From an uncultured Actinomycetes bacterium (GTDB lineage Bacteria; Actinomycetota; Acidimicrobiia; Acidimicrobiales; RAAP-2), in contig CAIQEU010000039.1 in NCBI GenBank assembly GCA_903870905.1, positions 62,001-126,000 of the forward strand: 64,000 nucleotides of DNA, given 5' to 3'. Under the pieces are notes generated by a model. That model saw only the letters and a list, made by a program, of their open reading frames with translations. It ran no database searches and was not told where the DNA came from. Within the stretch, counting starts at the first letter, position 1. Each line of letters begins with the position of its first letter. Shown here piece by piece: positions 9,109 to 17,739 of the stretch. The position numbers were made by a program, and so were the translations under genes.

Positions 9109-10745
9109 CGACGCCCTCGCCATCGAGGTCCGCCGCCTCGCTGGTGTCGACGCTGCGAGGTCGCCGAATCGGCGTTGCGTGGATCGTCCTTGGGCTCGTG
9201 ACGGCCTTCGGAGCGATCATCCGTTTTCCCGGGTTCTCGACCACCGACCTCTGGTACGACGACGCGTGGGCGGCGATGCCAGCCAAGGAGCCGCTCGGCA
9301 TCGCCCGGCACATGGTGGTGACCACTCCCGGCTACACCTTGTTCAACCGAGAGTGGATCCTCCTCCATCCGGGCTCGACCCCCTGGGCACAGACCCCGGC
9401 CTTCCTCTTCGGTGTGGCAGCTATCCCCGTCATCTACCTCGTGCTCCGTTCCTTCAGCGTTGCTCGGTGGGCTACCTGGGTGGGAGTTGCCGTCGTGACG
9501 ATCTCACCCACCACCGTGACCTACTCGACGAGGGTGAAGGAGTACGCCGCAGACTTCCTCCTCGCCTGCCTGGTCCTCGTGCTCGCCGAACGGGTTCGCA
9601 CGACCCGAACGTCACCGTGGTGGTTGGTGGCGGCCTCGGTGGGCGCCGTCGCGATCTCGGCGTCGACCATGGTCGTCGTCATCCCAGCATGGGGCATCAT
9701 CGCGCTGGTGGCCTGGACGGATGCGCCGCGACGCCGGTCCCTCGTCCCTCCACTCGTGACCGCTGCGGCGCTCTCCGGCGCGTGCGCCGTCGCCATCTCT
9801 GCGACCGTCCCGAGCATCTTGAACGCCAACTGGCGCCGTCGCGGGTTCCTCGGCGATTGGTCATCTGCCCACGCCATTCGCTTCTCTCTGCAGTCGATGT
9901 TCGCCGGTCTCGCCCACAACTTGCTGGCGATCCCTTCCCAGCCGGCTGCGTTCCACGGAGCGATCAAGGTCCTGACCGCTGCCCTCGCCATCGCCGTTGG
10001 GGTCGCGGTCGTCGGGCTCGCGGTGGTGGCCATCAGGGAAGGACTGCGCCTCGCCACCCCTGGACCGCTGGCCGTTCCGGCCGCCACCGTGGCGCTCGCC
10101 TGCATCCTCGGCTTATCCGGTCTGGTGCCACTCGGCGACGGCCGCACCGATGAGGTGCTCTACCCCGCCATCATCCTCTCGTTCGGCCTCGTGGCATCTC
10201 GACTCCGCCTCCCAGCCTGGACGGCGCTCACGACGGCCCGGGCAGGCGTGGCTGCAGCGTGCATGGTGACGTTCGGGCTCTTCGGCGTCACGCACACCGC
10301 TCGGTATCCAACCATCAACTTGCGCGGCCTGGCAGCCACGCTCCACAAACCGACCTACGCCTCGGTGACCACGCTGGTCGTCGAGAGCTTCGACGGCTTC
10401 ACCTGGGGCTACGACGACCTCTCCCCGAATGCCGTCGTCCTCGGCAAGGCCTCGGGCCTCGTGTTCCCCATGGGCTTCCACGTGGTCTCGACCGACCCGA
10501 AGGTGGTCATCAGCGCGCACAACGGTGCCCACGTGTGGCCCCGGAACTTGGACTACCTCTCGAGCCGGACGAAATCGGTCTGGTACATCGGCTACGAGCT
10601 CGGCACCTACGACCCCTACCGTCCCAAAGGATCCATACCGCAGTTCGGGCCGGTCTACCAACTCCTCGTGCGCGAGGGCTGGCACCGCACGCTCTTCCCC
10701 GTTCTCGGACAGCACTGCTTCGCGCTGCTCATGACCCACGCGTAG
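9105..10745 (+). CDS. Polytopic membrane protein, GT-C glycosyltransferase-like (paralogue 1)
   Basis: A 546-residue protein with roughly ten hydrophobic segments. The first helix (residues 22-40) is followed by TTDLWYDDAWAA, with an acidic pair at 52-53 in the position of the catalytic loop-1 acid of GT-C transferases (PMT/ArnT type). TYSTRVKEYAADF and PLGDGRTDEVLYP are further conserved blocks shared with the paralogue at 17736-19340. The C-terminal ~150 residues look extracytoplasmic. It overlaps ipdC by ATGA, so it is translated with the steroid genes. A glycosyl- or other lipid-linked transferase role is inferred from topology and motif; no substrate is evident. Confidence 0.7.
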   Translation: MTTPSPSRSAASLVSTLRGRRIGVAWIVLGLVTAFGAIIRFPGFSTTDLWYDDAWAAMPAKEPLGIARHMVVTTPGYTLFNREWILLHPGSTPWAQTPAFLFGVAAIPVIYLVLRSFSVARWATWVGVAVVTISPTTVTYSTRVKEYAADFLLACLVLVLAERVRTTRTSPWWLVAASVGAVAISASTMVVVIPAWGIIALVAWTDAPRRRSLVPPLVTAAALSGACAVAISATVPSILNANWRRRGFLGDWSSAHAIRFSLQSMFAGLAHNLLAIPSQPAAFHGAIKVLTAALAIAVGVAVVGLAVVAIREGLRLATPGPLAVPAATVALACILGLSGLVPLGDGRTDEVLYPAIILSFGLVASRLRLPAWTALTTARAGVAAACMVTFGLFGVTHTARYPTINLRGLAATLHKPTYASVTTLVVESFDGFTWGYDDLSPNAVVLGKASGLVFPMGFHVVSTDPKVVISAHNGAHVWPRNLDYLSSRTKSVWYIGYELGTYDPYRPKGSIPQFGPVYQLLVREGWHRTLFPVLGQHCFALLMTHA

Positions 10746-10757
10746 TCGAACGTTCCT

Positions 10758-10771
10758 CGGGGCGCTCCCCG
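10758..10771 (+). terminator. Hairpin after the first GT-C-like gene
   Basis: CGGGG-CGCT-CCCCG, a 5-bp GC stem with a 4-base loop, 13 bases after the stop codon and directly touching the -10 element of the next gene. No T run. Confidence 0.4.
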
Positions 10772-10777
10772 TAGGAT
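10772..10777 (+). promoter_or_regulatory. -10 element TAGGAT of a leaderless promoter (MFS gene)
   Basis: TAGGAT is followed by TCGGTC and the ATG at 10784, the 6-base spacing seen repeatedly in this window. The gene has no ribosome binding site. Confidence 0.65.
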
Positions 10778-10783
10778 TCGGTC

Positions 10784-12322
10784 ATGGCTGAATCCACCAC
10801 GTCGCATCGTCATGCCCCTGATGGGCTGATCCTCACCATTGCCTGCATCGCGCAGTTCATGGTGGTCCTCGACGTCTCCATCGTGAACGTCGCCCTCCCC
10901 ACCATCCAACACGATCTCCACTTCTCCTACTCGGGGATTCAGTGGGTCCTCAACGCCTACGTCTTGGCCTTCGCCGGGTTCCTGCTCCTCGGTGGACGTA
11001 CCGCAGACTTCTTCGGTCGCCGGAAGGTCTACCTCTCCGGCGTGGCCCTGTTCACCGCGGCGTCAGTTGCCGCCGGTCTGGCCCAAACCGACACGCAGAT
11101 CATCATCGCTCGAGCGGTCCAAGGACTCGGCGGCGCGATTCTGTCGCCGGCGACCTTGACCATCATCATCACCACCTTCGCCGGCCCTCGCCTGCCGAAG
11201 GCCATCGGAGCATGGAGTGCAGTCGCAGGTGCCGGTGGCGCAGCCGGAACCCTCCTCGGTGGCATCTTGACCGGTGAGCTCAGCTGGCGGTGGATCTTCT
11301 TCATCAACGTGCCCATCGGTATCGGTGTCGGCGTCCTCGCCGCCCTCTACCTTCAAGAGATGCGCGCTCAGAACGGCGCATCCAAGCTCGACGTCGGCGG
11401 TTCAGTACTCATCACCTTGGGTCTCACGTCGCTCGTCTACGGCATCGTCTCGGTGTCCTCGGTCGTGAACGGTCACCAGCTTGGTTGGGGCAGTTCCAAG
11501 GTCCTGACCTGGATCGGCATTGGCATCGTGCTCCTCGTGGCCTTCGTGGCGTGGGAGCAGAAGGTGGCATCCAAGCCGCTCGTGCCCTTCCGCATCTTCC
11601 ACTCACGAGCCCTCACCGGGGCGGACCTCGTCATGTTGCTCGTCGGTGGTGCGTTCTTCTCCATGTGGTACTTCCTCACCTTCTACCTCCAAGGCGTGCT
11701 CCACTACAGCGCGTTGAAGGCCGGGTTCGCCTTCGTGCCGATGGCCTTGGCGATTGTGGCCGGCGCCCAGGTGAGCTCACGGCTCATCCACCATCACGGC
11801 GTGCGCAACCTCGTGCTCTCGGGGAGTGCGCTCGCAACCGCCGGATTCGTGGGGCTGAGCTTCATCCACGCATCATCGACCTACTTCCCTGCGGTCATCA
11901 TCCCCGCAGTCGTGTGCGCCTTCGCCATGGGCATCTTGTTCACCCCACTCGCTACGGCGGCGACTTCTGGCGTCGATCGCTCCGAGTCCGGTCTGGCATC
12001 GGGAATCCTCAACACCTCACGCCAGGTGGGTGGATCCCTCGGTCTCGCAATCTTGGCGACCCTCGCATCGTCGGCAACGGCTGCCTACTTCCTCGACCAC
12101 AGCGGAACCTCTCGAGTCCCTGAGGGAATCTGCAACGCCAACCACGTTCCCGGTGGACTCGTGCAGCTGTGCGAGCACGCCCAGACCACAGGGTTCGATC
12201 GTGCCTTCCTGATCTCGGCCGGCATCACCGCAACAGCGTTCCTCGCCACCTTCCTCATCCCGAAGACGACGAAGGAGAACCACGTCGCTGGCGCTCCGCC
12301 GATCGCCGTCATTCCGGAGTAG
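10784..12322 (+). CDS. MFS transporter, DHA2 (14-TM, EmrB/QacA) family
   Basis: A 512-residue drug:H+ antiporter-type permease with about 14 hydrophobic helices. LDVSIVNVALPTIQHDL in helix 1, the motif A loop GGRTADFFGRRKVYLSG after helix 2, and motif C-like GAAGTLLGG in helix 5 are all visible. The C-terminal periplasmic loop contains two cysteines (EGICNANH and VQLCEHA) that might pair. It has its own leaderless promoter within the catabolic island; a role in exporting or importing steroid-like compounds is possible but unproven. Confidence 0.9.
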   Translation: MAESTTSHRHAPDGLILTIACIAQFMVVLDVSIVNVALPTIQHDLHFSYSGIQWVLNAYVLAFAGFLLLGGRTADFFGRRKVYLSGVALFTAASVAAGLAQTDTQIIIARAVQGLGGAILSPATLTIIITTFAGPRLPKAIGAWSAVAGAGGAAGTLLGGILTGELSWRWIFFINVPIGIGVGVLAALYLQEMRAQNGASKLDVGGSVLITLGLTSLVYGIVSVSSVVNGHQLGWGSSKVLTWIGIGIVLLVAFVAWEQKVASKPLVPFRIFHSRALTGADLVMLLVGGAFFSMWYFLTFYLQGVLHYSALKAGFAFVPMALAIVAGAQVSSRLIHHHGVRNLVLSGSALATAGFVGLSFIHASSTYFPAVIIPAVVCAFAMGILFTPLATAATSGVDRSESGLASGILNTSRQVGGSLGLAILATLASSATAAYFLDHSGTSRVPEGICNANHVPGGLVQLCEHAQTTGFDRAFLISAGITATAFLATFLIPKTTKENHVAGAPPIAVIPE

Positions 12323-12324
12323 TC

Positions 12325-12346
12325 GCCCGAACGCTGCTCAGCGGGC
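12325..12346 (+). terminator. Imperfect GC hairpin after the MFS gene
   Basis: The stretch starting 3 bases after the stop folds as outer GCC/GGC and inner CGCT-GCTC-AGCG with a bulge. It separates the MFS gene from the small ORF at 12398. Confidence 0.35.
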
Positions 12347-12397
12347 CTAGCTCGCCGTCGCCGTGCAGCTCATTGCAATCTGCGTCATCATTGAGGT

Positions 12398-12625
12398 ATG
12401 GGTCTCGACCGCACCAACGAACAGCACGCCACGGTGCCAGGCACGTATGCGCACTCCATTCAGGAGGACCTCGCGTTACTCCGAGCGAGTTTCGGTGCAT
12501 GGTCGCAACGTCGCGAGGGCAACGTGACGCTGGATGGAGCGGGGTACGTGGAAACGCTCCGACGTGGTCAACGACTCAGTGGCCTCCTCAACGATCAGGA
12601 AACCGAGCGCGCTAGCAGCGAATGA
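12398..12625 (+). CDS. Small hypothetical protein
   Basis: A 75-residue, charged, non-membrane ORF (MGLDRTNEQHATVPGTYAHS at its start) with no family I recognise. CATCAT lies 6 bases before the ATG, a weak match to the leaderless pattern, and no ribosome binding site is spaced correctly. It overlaps the last 14 bases of the opposite ltp gene. It contains a helical SIQEDLALLRASFGAW stretch. It may be real because it fills the only plus-strand space here, but evidence is thin. Confidence 0.4.
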   Translation: MGLDRTNEQHATVPGTYAHSIQEDLALLRASFGAWSQRREGNVTLDGAGYVETLRRGQRLSGLLNDQETERASSE

Positions 12626-13808
12626 GCACCGAAGAGCCGTGACCGAAGAGGCCTTGGTTCGCCGTGATCGCCACCGTTGCACCCTCGACTTGGCGCCCCG
12701 TGGCCTGACCTCGGAGTTGCAGAACCGACTCCACCACTTGAGCGATGGCCTGGGCAGGGATGGCCTCACCGAACGAGGCCAGACCGCCCGAAGGGTTCAC
12801 CGGAATCCGACCACCAACAGCAGTGGCGCCTGAGCGGAGCAGGGCTTCGGCTTCGCCTTCACCGCAGAGACCGAGGTCTTCGTACCAGTCGAGTTCGAGG
12901 GCGGTGGAGAGGTCGTAGACCTCAGCCATCGAGAGGTCCTCTGGCCCAATGCCGGCCTCTTCGTAGATCGCAGCGGTGATCGACGGCCGGAACCCTCGTT
13001 CAGGGAGCGCAACCGTGGCCGAGGAGTCGGTGGCGAAGTTCGGCATCTCAATCACCGTGTTCGGGTACACCGGCGTCATCGTGGAGACGGCGTCAATGGT
13101 CACGAGGGGCTGGAGTCCGTGGCGCTTGGCGAACTCCACCGAGGTGATGATGAGGGCCGCTCCACCATCAGAGGTGGCGCAGATCTCTTGGAGGTGCAGG
13201 GGGTCGGCCACCATGGGAGACGCCAGCACCTCCTCGATGGTCACCTCCTTGCGGTAGCGAGCGTTGGGGTTGGCCGCGCCGTGGCGAGCGTTCTTCACCT
13301 TGACCGCCGCGAAGTCCTCCGAGGTGGAGCCGAACCGGTCCATCCGACGTCGGGCGTAGAGGCCGAAGTAGGTGGGGTTGGTGGCGCCGAGCAGGTGGAA
13401 GCGCAGCCAGTCCGGGTCATCTCGCCGCTCGCCACCGACCGGAGTGAAGAATCCCTTCGGGGTCGTGTCGGCGCCAACGACGAGGGCGACTTCAGCCAGT
13501 CCGGCCAAGATCTGCGCACGAGCATTGGCGATGGCCTGGGCGCCCGATGCACAGGCGGCATACGACGAGCTCACCCGGGTTCCTTGGAAGCCGAGCGCCT
13601 GGGCGAAGGTTGCTCCAGCAATGAAGCCCGGGTAGCCGTTGCGAATGGTGTCCGCTCCGGCCACGTAGTCCACGTCAGTCCAGGCAATCCCCGCATCAGC
13701 CAAGGCGGCTTGGGCGGCGGCGACGCCGTACTCCACGAAGTTCCTTCCCCACTTGCCCCAGGGGTGCATCCCCACACCGAGGACTGCGACACGCTTGGCA
13801 CTGGTCAC
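12612..13808 (-). CDS. Thiolase-like lipid-transfer protein (Ltp3-type), probable steroid-CoA aldolase subunit
   Basis: A 398-residue thiolase-superfamily protein of the SCP-x/Ltp type. Characteristic blocks are GADTIRNGYPGFIAGATFAQ, then SSSYAACASGAQAI with the cysteine at the thiolase nucleophile position, then VVGADTTPKGFF and NPSGGLASFGEA. In mycobacteria Ltp2-Ltp4 proteins act with DUF35 partners in cholesterol catabolism; Ltp2 is a retroaldolase removing the C17 side chain. The GTG start overlaps the DUF35 stop (GTGA), supporting a complex with that protein. Whether this one is an aldolase or a thiolase cannot be decided here. Confidence 0.8.
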   Translation of the reverse strand: MTSAKRVAVLGVGMHPWGKWGRNFVEYGVAAAQAALADAGIAWTDVDYVAGADTIRNGYPGFIAGATFAQALGFQGTRVSSSYAACASGAQAIANARAQILAGLAEVALVVGADTTPKGFFTPVGGERRDDPDWLRFHLLGATNPTYFGLYARRRMDRFGSTSEDFAAVKVKNARHGAANPNARYRKEVTIEEVLASPMVADPLHLQEICATSDGGAALIITSVEFAKRHGLQPLVTIDAVSTMTPVYPNTVIEMPNFATDSSATVALPERGFRPSITAAIYEEAGIGPEDLSMAEVYDLSTALELDWYEDLGLCGEGEAEALLRSGATAVGGRIPVNPSGGLASFGEAIPAQAIAQVVESVLQLRGQATGRQVEGATVAITANQGLFGHGSSVLIRC

Positions 13809-14242
13809 TTGGCCACCTCCACGGGGCGGAACTTCCATACGAGCTTGTTGCCCTCGTCGTCGCTGTAGAGGACGTCGGTGACCACTTCCATCTCCATCCC
13901 GACCTTCAAGTCAGCGTTGGCCACACCGGCGACGACTTGGCCGAGGACCACGAGGCCTTCAGCCTCGAGTTCAACCGCCGCGATCGAGAACGGCACGAAG
14001 GGGTCAGCGGCCACGTAGGGGGGTGGTGGTTGGTACGACGCAGAGGTGTAGGACCAGACGGTGCCACGCCTCGACAGGGGCACGAGGTCGAACTGATCCG
14101 ACATGCACCGCGGGTTCCCGCACAGGCCAGACTTGGCCGGGAAGGCGTAGGTGCCGCACCCTTGACACTTGGACCCGATGAGCGACTGGGTCTCGGGGTC
14201 GAAGAACCCCTCGACGGCTTGGACTCCATCCATGGCACTCAC
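13805..14242 (-). CDS. DUF35 OB-fold protein with zinc ribbon, partner of the Ltp protein
   Basis: A 145-residue acyl-CoA-binding accessory protein. The N-terminal rubredoxin-like zinc ribbon is seen as CQGCGTYAFP followed by LCGNPRC; the OB fold follows (GTVWSYTSASYQPPPPYVA). Such proteins pair with thiolase-like Ltp enzymes, as with ChsH2-DUF35/Ltp2. The GTG at 14242 overlaps the thiolase stop (GTGA); an ATG at 14233 is the alternative. It lies between the thiolase and ltp genes in one operon. Confidence 0.85.
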   Translation of the reverse strand: MSAMDGVQAVEGFFDPETQSLIGSKCQGCGTYAFPAKSGLCGNPRCMSDQFDLVPLSRRGTVWSYTSASYQPPPPYVAADPFVPFSIAAVELEAEGLVVLGQVVAGVANADLKVGMEMEVVTDVLYSDDEGNKLVWKFRPVEVAK

Positions 14243-15402
14243 CCCAGTCGCTCGATGATCGTCGCGTTCGCCTGCCCGCCACCTTCGCACATCACCTGGA
14301 GGCCGTAGCGACCGCCGGTTCGCTCGAGCTCGCAGAGGAGGGTGGACATGAGCCGCGCCCCAGAGCACCCGGTCGGGTGTCCAATGGCGATCGCCCCGCC
14401 GTTCACGTTGACCTTCGACATGTCAGGGTGGAACTCTCGCTCCCATGCCAGCACCACCGAGGCGAACGCTTCGTTGATTTCGATGAGGTCGATGTCCGAG
14501 AGCGAGAGGCCGGACTTGCGCAGCACCATCTCGGTGGCAGGAATCGGGGCGGTGAGCATGATCTCGGGATCGTTCGCAGCGACGGCGAAAGTGTGGAATC
14601 GGGCGCGGGGGGTGAGGCCGAGTTGCTGGGCGCGCTCCTCGCTCATGATGAGGACTGCTGCCGCACCATCGGAGATCTGCGATGAGGTGGCTGCGGTGAC
14701 GAGGCCGTCCTCACGGAACGCTGGGCGCAGCGTGGCCATCTTCTCGTAGGTGACCTCGTGGCGAATTCCCTCATCCACCGTCACCGGGCCGATGTCTCGA
14801 CCGTCGATGGTCACGCCATCGATGGCGAGAAGCTCCCGGTCGAAGCGACCCTCGGCCGCTGCTCGAGACGCTCGGACGTGCGATTCGTAGCCGAAGCGGT
14901 CCATGTCCTCTCGGCTGATGTTCCAGCGACGAGCGATCTCCTCGGCACACTCACCTTGGTGGATGAGGTCGAACTTGGCCTTGTAGAGCGGACCGTAGGC
15001 CTCACCAGGGCCAGACTCGGTCGTCGATCCAATCGGCACACGGGTCATCAGTTCAATCCCAGCGCCAATAGCGATGTCCATGGCACCTGCCGCAATCGCT
15101 TGGGCTGCGAAGTGGATGGCTTGCTGCGCTGATCCGCACTGGCGGTCCACGGTCGTCCCGGGAACGGAGTCGGGGTAGCCAGCGGCGAGGGCTGCGTTGC
15201 GGGCGATGTTCATCGCCTGCTCGCCGACGGTCATCGTGCACCCCATCACCACGTCTTCGACGAGGCTCGGGTCGAGGTCGTTGCGCGACAGCAGGGCGGC
15301 GAGGGGTTGTGCAGCCAAGTCGACGGCGTGCCAGCCAGACAGGACGCCTCCTCTGCGGCCAACGGGAGTACGAACAGCATCGACGATCACGGCAGTAGGC
15401 AT
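14239..15402 (-). CDS. Acetyl-CoA acyltransferase (thiolase), FadA5/FadA6-like
   Basis: A 387-residue degradative thiolase. The nucleophilic Cys is in VDRQCGSAQQAIHFAA, the second active-site block in NEAFASVVLAW, and the His/Cys pair in AIGHPTGCSGAR. The start ATG at 15402 is chosen because it opens the family's PTAVIVDAVRTPVGRR N-terminus; the open frame extends upstream only by chance. AACAAT plus 6 bases precedes it. It probably cleaves a beta-keto intermediate of steroid side-chain or ring breakdown; in M. tuberculosis FadA6 belongs to the ring C/D regulon, so FadA6 is the likelier match, by context only. Confidence 0.9.
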   Translation of the reverse strand: MPTAVIVDAVRTPVGRRGGVLSGWHAVDLAAQPLAALLSRNDLDPSLVEDVVMGCTMTVGEQAMNIARNAALAAGYPDSVPGTTVDRQCGSAQQAIHFAAQAIAAGAMDIAIGAGIELMTRVPIGSTTESGPGEAYGPLYKAKFDLIHQGECAEEIARRWNISREDMDRFGYESHVRASRAAAEGRFDRELLAIDGVTIDGRDIGPVTVDEGIRHEVTYEKMATLRPAFREDGLVTAATSSQISDGAAAVLIMSEERAQQLGLTPRARFHTFAVAANDPEIMLTAPIPATEMVLRKSGLSLSDIDLIEINEAFASVVLAWEREFHPDMSKVNVNGGAIAIGHPTGCSGARLMSTLLCELERTGGRYGLQVMCEGGGQANATIIERLG

Positions 15403-15408
15403 GACTGC

Positions 15409-15414
15409 ATTGTT
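15409..15414 (-). promoter_or_regulatory. candidate leaderless -10 element (AACAAT) for the thiolase operon
   Basis: AACAAT then GCAGTC then ATG on the minus strand. The 48-base gap to the divergent acyl-CoA dehydrogenase must carry both promoters. Confidence 0.4.
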
Positions 15415-15450
15415 GCCGAGGATGAGTGGCTGTGTCAGATTTGGCGGGTC

Positions 15451-16635
15451 ATGGATCTCACCTTCACTCCCGAACACGACGCGTTCCGCATGGAAGCTCG
15501 TGCCTGGCTCGAGGCCAACGTGCCACCGCCAGGAGCGCTCCGCTCCCTCGACACCGCCGAAGGATTCGACGACCACCGGGTCTTCGAGCGCCAACTCTTC
15601 GACGCCCGGTGGTCCGTCGTCTCGTGGCCGAAGGCCTACGGCGGCCGAGAGGTCGGCATCATGGAGTGGCTGATCTTCGAAGAGGAGTACTACCGCGCTG
15701 GCGGTCCTCGACGGGTGAGTCAGAACGGCATCTTCCTGCTCGCCCCGACCATGTTCGAGTACGCCACCGACGCCCAACTCGAGCGCTACATGGCCAAGAT
15801 GGCTTCTGGCGAAGAGATCTGGTGTCAGGGATGGTCAGAGCCCGATGCTGGCAGTGACCTCGCCGGCATCCGCTCCAAGGCCACGAAGACCGACGGCGGC
15901 TGGCTGCTCAGCGGCCAGAAGACGTGGTGCAGTCGAGGAGCCTTCGCCCATCGCTGCTTCGGTATCTTCCGAACCGACCCGAGCGCTGAGCGCCACCGGG
16001 GCCTCACCTACTTCCTCATCCCCATGGATGCACCGGGCGTCACCGTGCGGCCCATCGCCCAGCTCGACGGAGAGACTGGATTCGCCGAGGTGTTCTTCGA
16101 CGAGGTCTTCGTCCCCGACGAGGATGTCCTCGGCACCATTGGTGATGGTTGGAAGGTCGCCATGGCGACCGCCGGATCCGAGCGCGGCATCTCGCTGCGC
16201 AGCCCTGCTCGCTACACCGAAGCCGCCGACAAGCTGGTCGACCTCCTCCTCGCAACCCCAGTTGATGAGGGTCACCACCTCGACCCTCGCAGCGCCATCG
16301 CCGATGAGGTCATGAAGGCCTACGCCGATGCCCAGGCCTACAAACTCCACACCTACATGACCGCCACCAAGGTCCGCGAAGGCCACACCGTTGGGGCCGA
16401 AGCATCAGCCACCAAGATCTTTTGGTCCGAAACCGACGTGGCGATCCACCGCGCTGCGCTGCGTCTCCTCGGCGAGTCGGCAGAACTCGAAGTTGACGAT
16501 GGCCGAGGGGGCACCGACCTGTCGGAGTGGCTCGACGGCTACCTCTTCGCCCTCTCAGGGCCGATCTACGCCGGCACGAATGAGATCCAACGAAACGTCG
16601 TCGCTGAGCGCATGCTCGGATTGCCGAGGGCCTGA
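15451..16635 (+). CDS. Acyl-CoA dehydrogenase, large subunit type (FadE30/31-like)
   Basis: A 394-residue flavoprotein. The N-terminal helical domain (FTPEHDAFRMEARAWLEANV) is followed by the FAD-binding WCQGWSEPDAGSDLAGI block and the C-terminal signature GPIYAGTNEIQRNVVAERMLGLP. It desaturates acyl-CoA thioesters. The next gene, 3 bases away, is a shorter acyl-CoA dehydrogenase, and such pairs in actinobacterial steroid clusters form heterotetramers with one active site per pair. The exact substrate is unknown. The start ATG at 15451 gives the normal N-terminus. Confidence 0.9.
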   Translation: MDLTFTPEHDAFRMEARAWLEANVPPPGALRSLDTAEGFDDHRVFERQLFDARWSVVSWPKAYGGREVGIMEWLIFEEEYYRAGGPRRVSQNGIFLLAPTMFEYATDAQLERYMAKMASGEEIWCQGWSEPDAGSDLAGIRSKATKTDGGWLLSGQKTWCSRGAFAHRCFGIFRTDPSAERHRGLTYFLIPMDAPGVTVRPIAQLDGETGFAEVFFDEVFVPDEDVLGTIGDGWKVAMATAGSERGISLRSPARYTEAADKLVDLLLATPVDEGHHLDPRSAIADEVMKAYADAQAYKLHTYMTATKVREGHTVGAEASATKIFWSETDVAIHRAALRLLGESAELEVDDGRGGTDLSEWLDGYLFALSGPIYAGTNEIQRNVVAERMLGLPRA

Positions 16636-16638
16636 ACC

Positions 16639-17739
16639 ATGCGCTTCTCCTTCACCGAAGAACAACTCGTCCTCCGAGACACCGTGACTGCAGTCCTCGC
16701 CGACTGGTGCACCCCGGGCGATCTCCACGAGCTCTACGCCAACGATGCTCCTGACGCCGGTCGGAGCCACCCACGATGGAACGCCCTGTTCAACCTCGGC
16801 ATCACGGCACTCCACATCCCTGAAGTCGACGGAGGCCTCGGCCTCGATGACCGTGAACTGATCGCCATCAGCGAGGCAGCCGGTCGCGTCGCCCTACCAG
16901 AACCACTGAGCGAGACCGCTGGCGTTGTGGTGCCAATCCTCGTCGCATCGGGTGCGGGTCACCATGCCCTCGAGCCCTTCCTCGACGGTGGAGGTGCCGC
17001 AACCCTCGGGGGTGTCACCTTCACACCCTCAGGACCCCGCATCGCCTCCGTCGCCGACGGCCACCGGGTGCGAACCTCGGGGATCACGCAAGCGACGGCG
17101 TCGCACCACCTCCTCGCGGTGTCCTCTGCATCGGGACCTGAGCTCCACCTCGCGGTGACCGCAGATGGAGACCTGACGCGCACCACGTCCCTCGATCGGA
17201 CTCGTCGCCTCGGTACGCTCACGTGGACGCCAACCGACGCCACACGGCTTGCGACCGGGCCCCTCGCTGCCACGTTGCTCGACCAAGCAGTCAACCGAGC
17301 AGCGCTCTACAGCGCGGCTGAGCTCCTCGGCCTGTGCGATGCGATGATCACCCTCACCGCCGTCTACGTCAGTGAACGCAAGCAGTTCGGCGTGCCCGTC
17401 GGCAGTTTCCAAGCCGTGAAGCACCACTTGGCGGGCGCTCGGGTCAAGTTGGAGTTCGCTCGACCTGCGGTGTACGCCGCAGCGTGGTCACTGGCCACGG
17501 AGCATCCGAGCGCCACCCACGACATTTCCCTCGCCAAGTCCCTCGCCAGTGATGCAGCCGATGAGGCAGCGCGCGTCAGCCTCCAGTGCCACGGCGCCAT
17601 TGGCTACACCTTCGAGCATGACCTCCACCTGCTCATGAAGCGCGCATGGGCGCTGAGCGCTGCATGGGGTGATGCACGGAGCCACCGAGCGCGACTCTTG
17701 AACCTCCTGCAGGCTGAGCGGAGCGTGTTGCCCTCGTGA
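16639..17739 (+). CDS. Acyl-CoA dehydrogenase, partner subunit (FadE32/33-like)
   Basis: A 366-residue acyl-CoA dehydrogenase with a shorter, more divergent sequence. It begins MRFSFTEEQLVLRDTVTAVL and has the C-terminal block SERKQFGVPVGSFQAVKHHLA followed by SLQCHGAIGYTFEHDLHLLM. The middle domain lacks the canonical SEP..GSD FAD motif of its neighbour, as expected for one half of a heteromeric pair. The downstream GT-C-like gene overlaps its stop by GTGA. Confidence 0.88.
   Translation: MRFSFTEEQLVLRDTVTAVLADWCTPGDLHELYANDAPDAGRSHPRWNALFNLGITALHIPEVDGGLGLDDRELIAISEAAGRVALPEPLSETAGVVVPILVASGAGHHALEPFLDGGGAATLGGVTFTPSGPRIASVADGHRVRTSGITQATASHHLLAVSSASGPELHLAVTADGDLTRTTSLDRTRRLGTLTWTPTDATRLATGPLAATLLDQAVNRAALYSAAELLGLCDAMITLTAVYVSERKQFGVPVGSFQAVKHHLAGARVKLEFARPAVYAAAWSLATEHPSATHDISLAKSLASDAADEAARVSLQCHGAIGYTFEHDLHLLMKRAWALSAAWGDARSHRARLLNLLQAERSVLPS

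Noticed and set aside
14239-15777. Longer 512-codon version of the thiolase
   Set aside because: The extra N-terminus overlaps the divergent acyl-CoA dehydrogenase and lacks thiolase features; the family N-terminus begins at the ATG at 15402.
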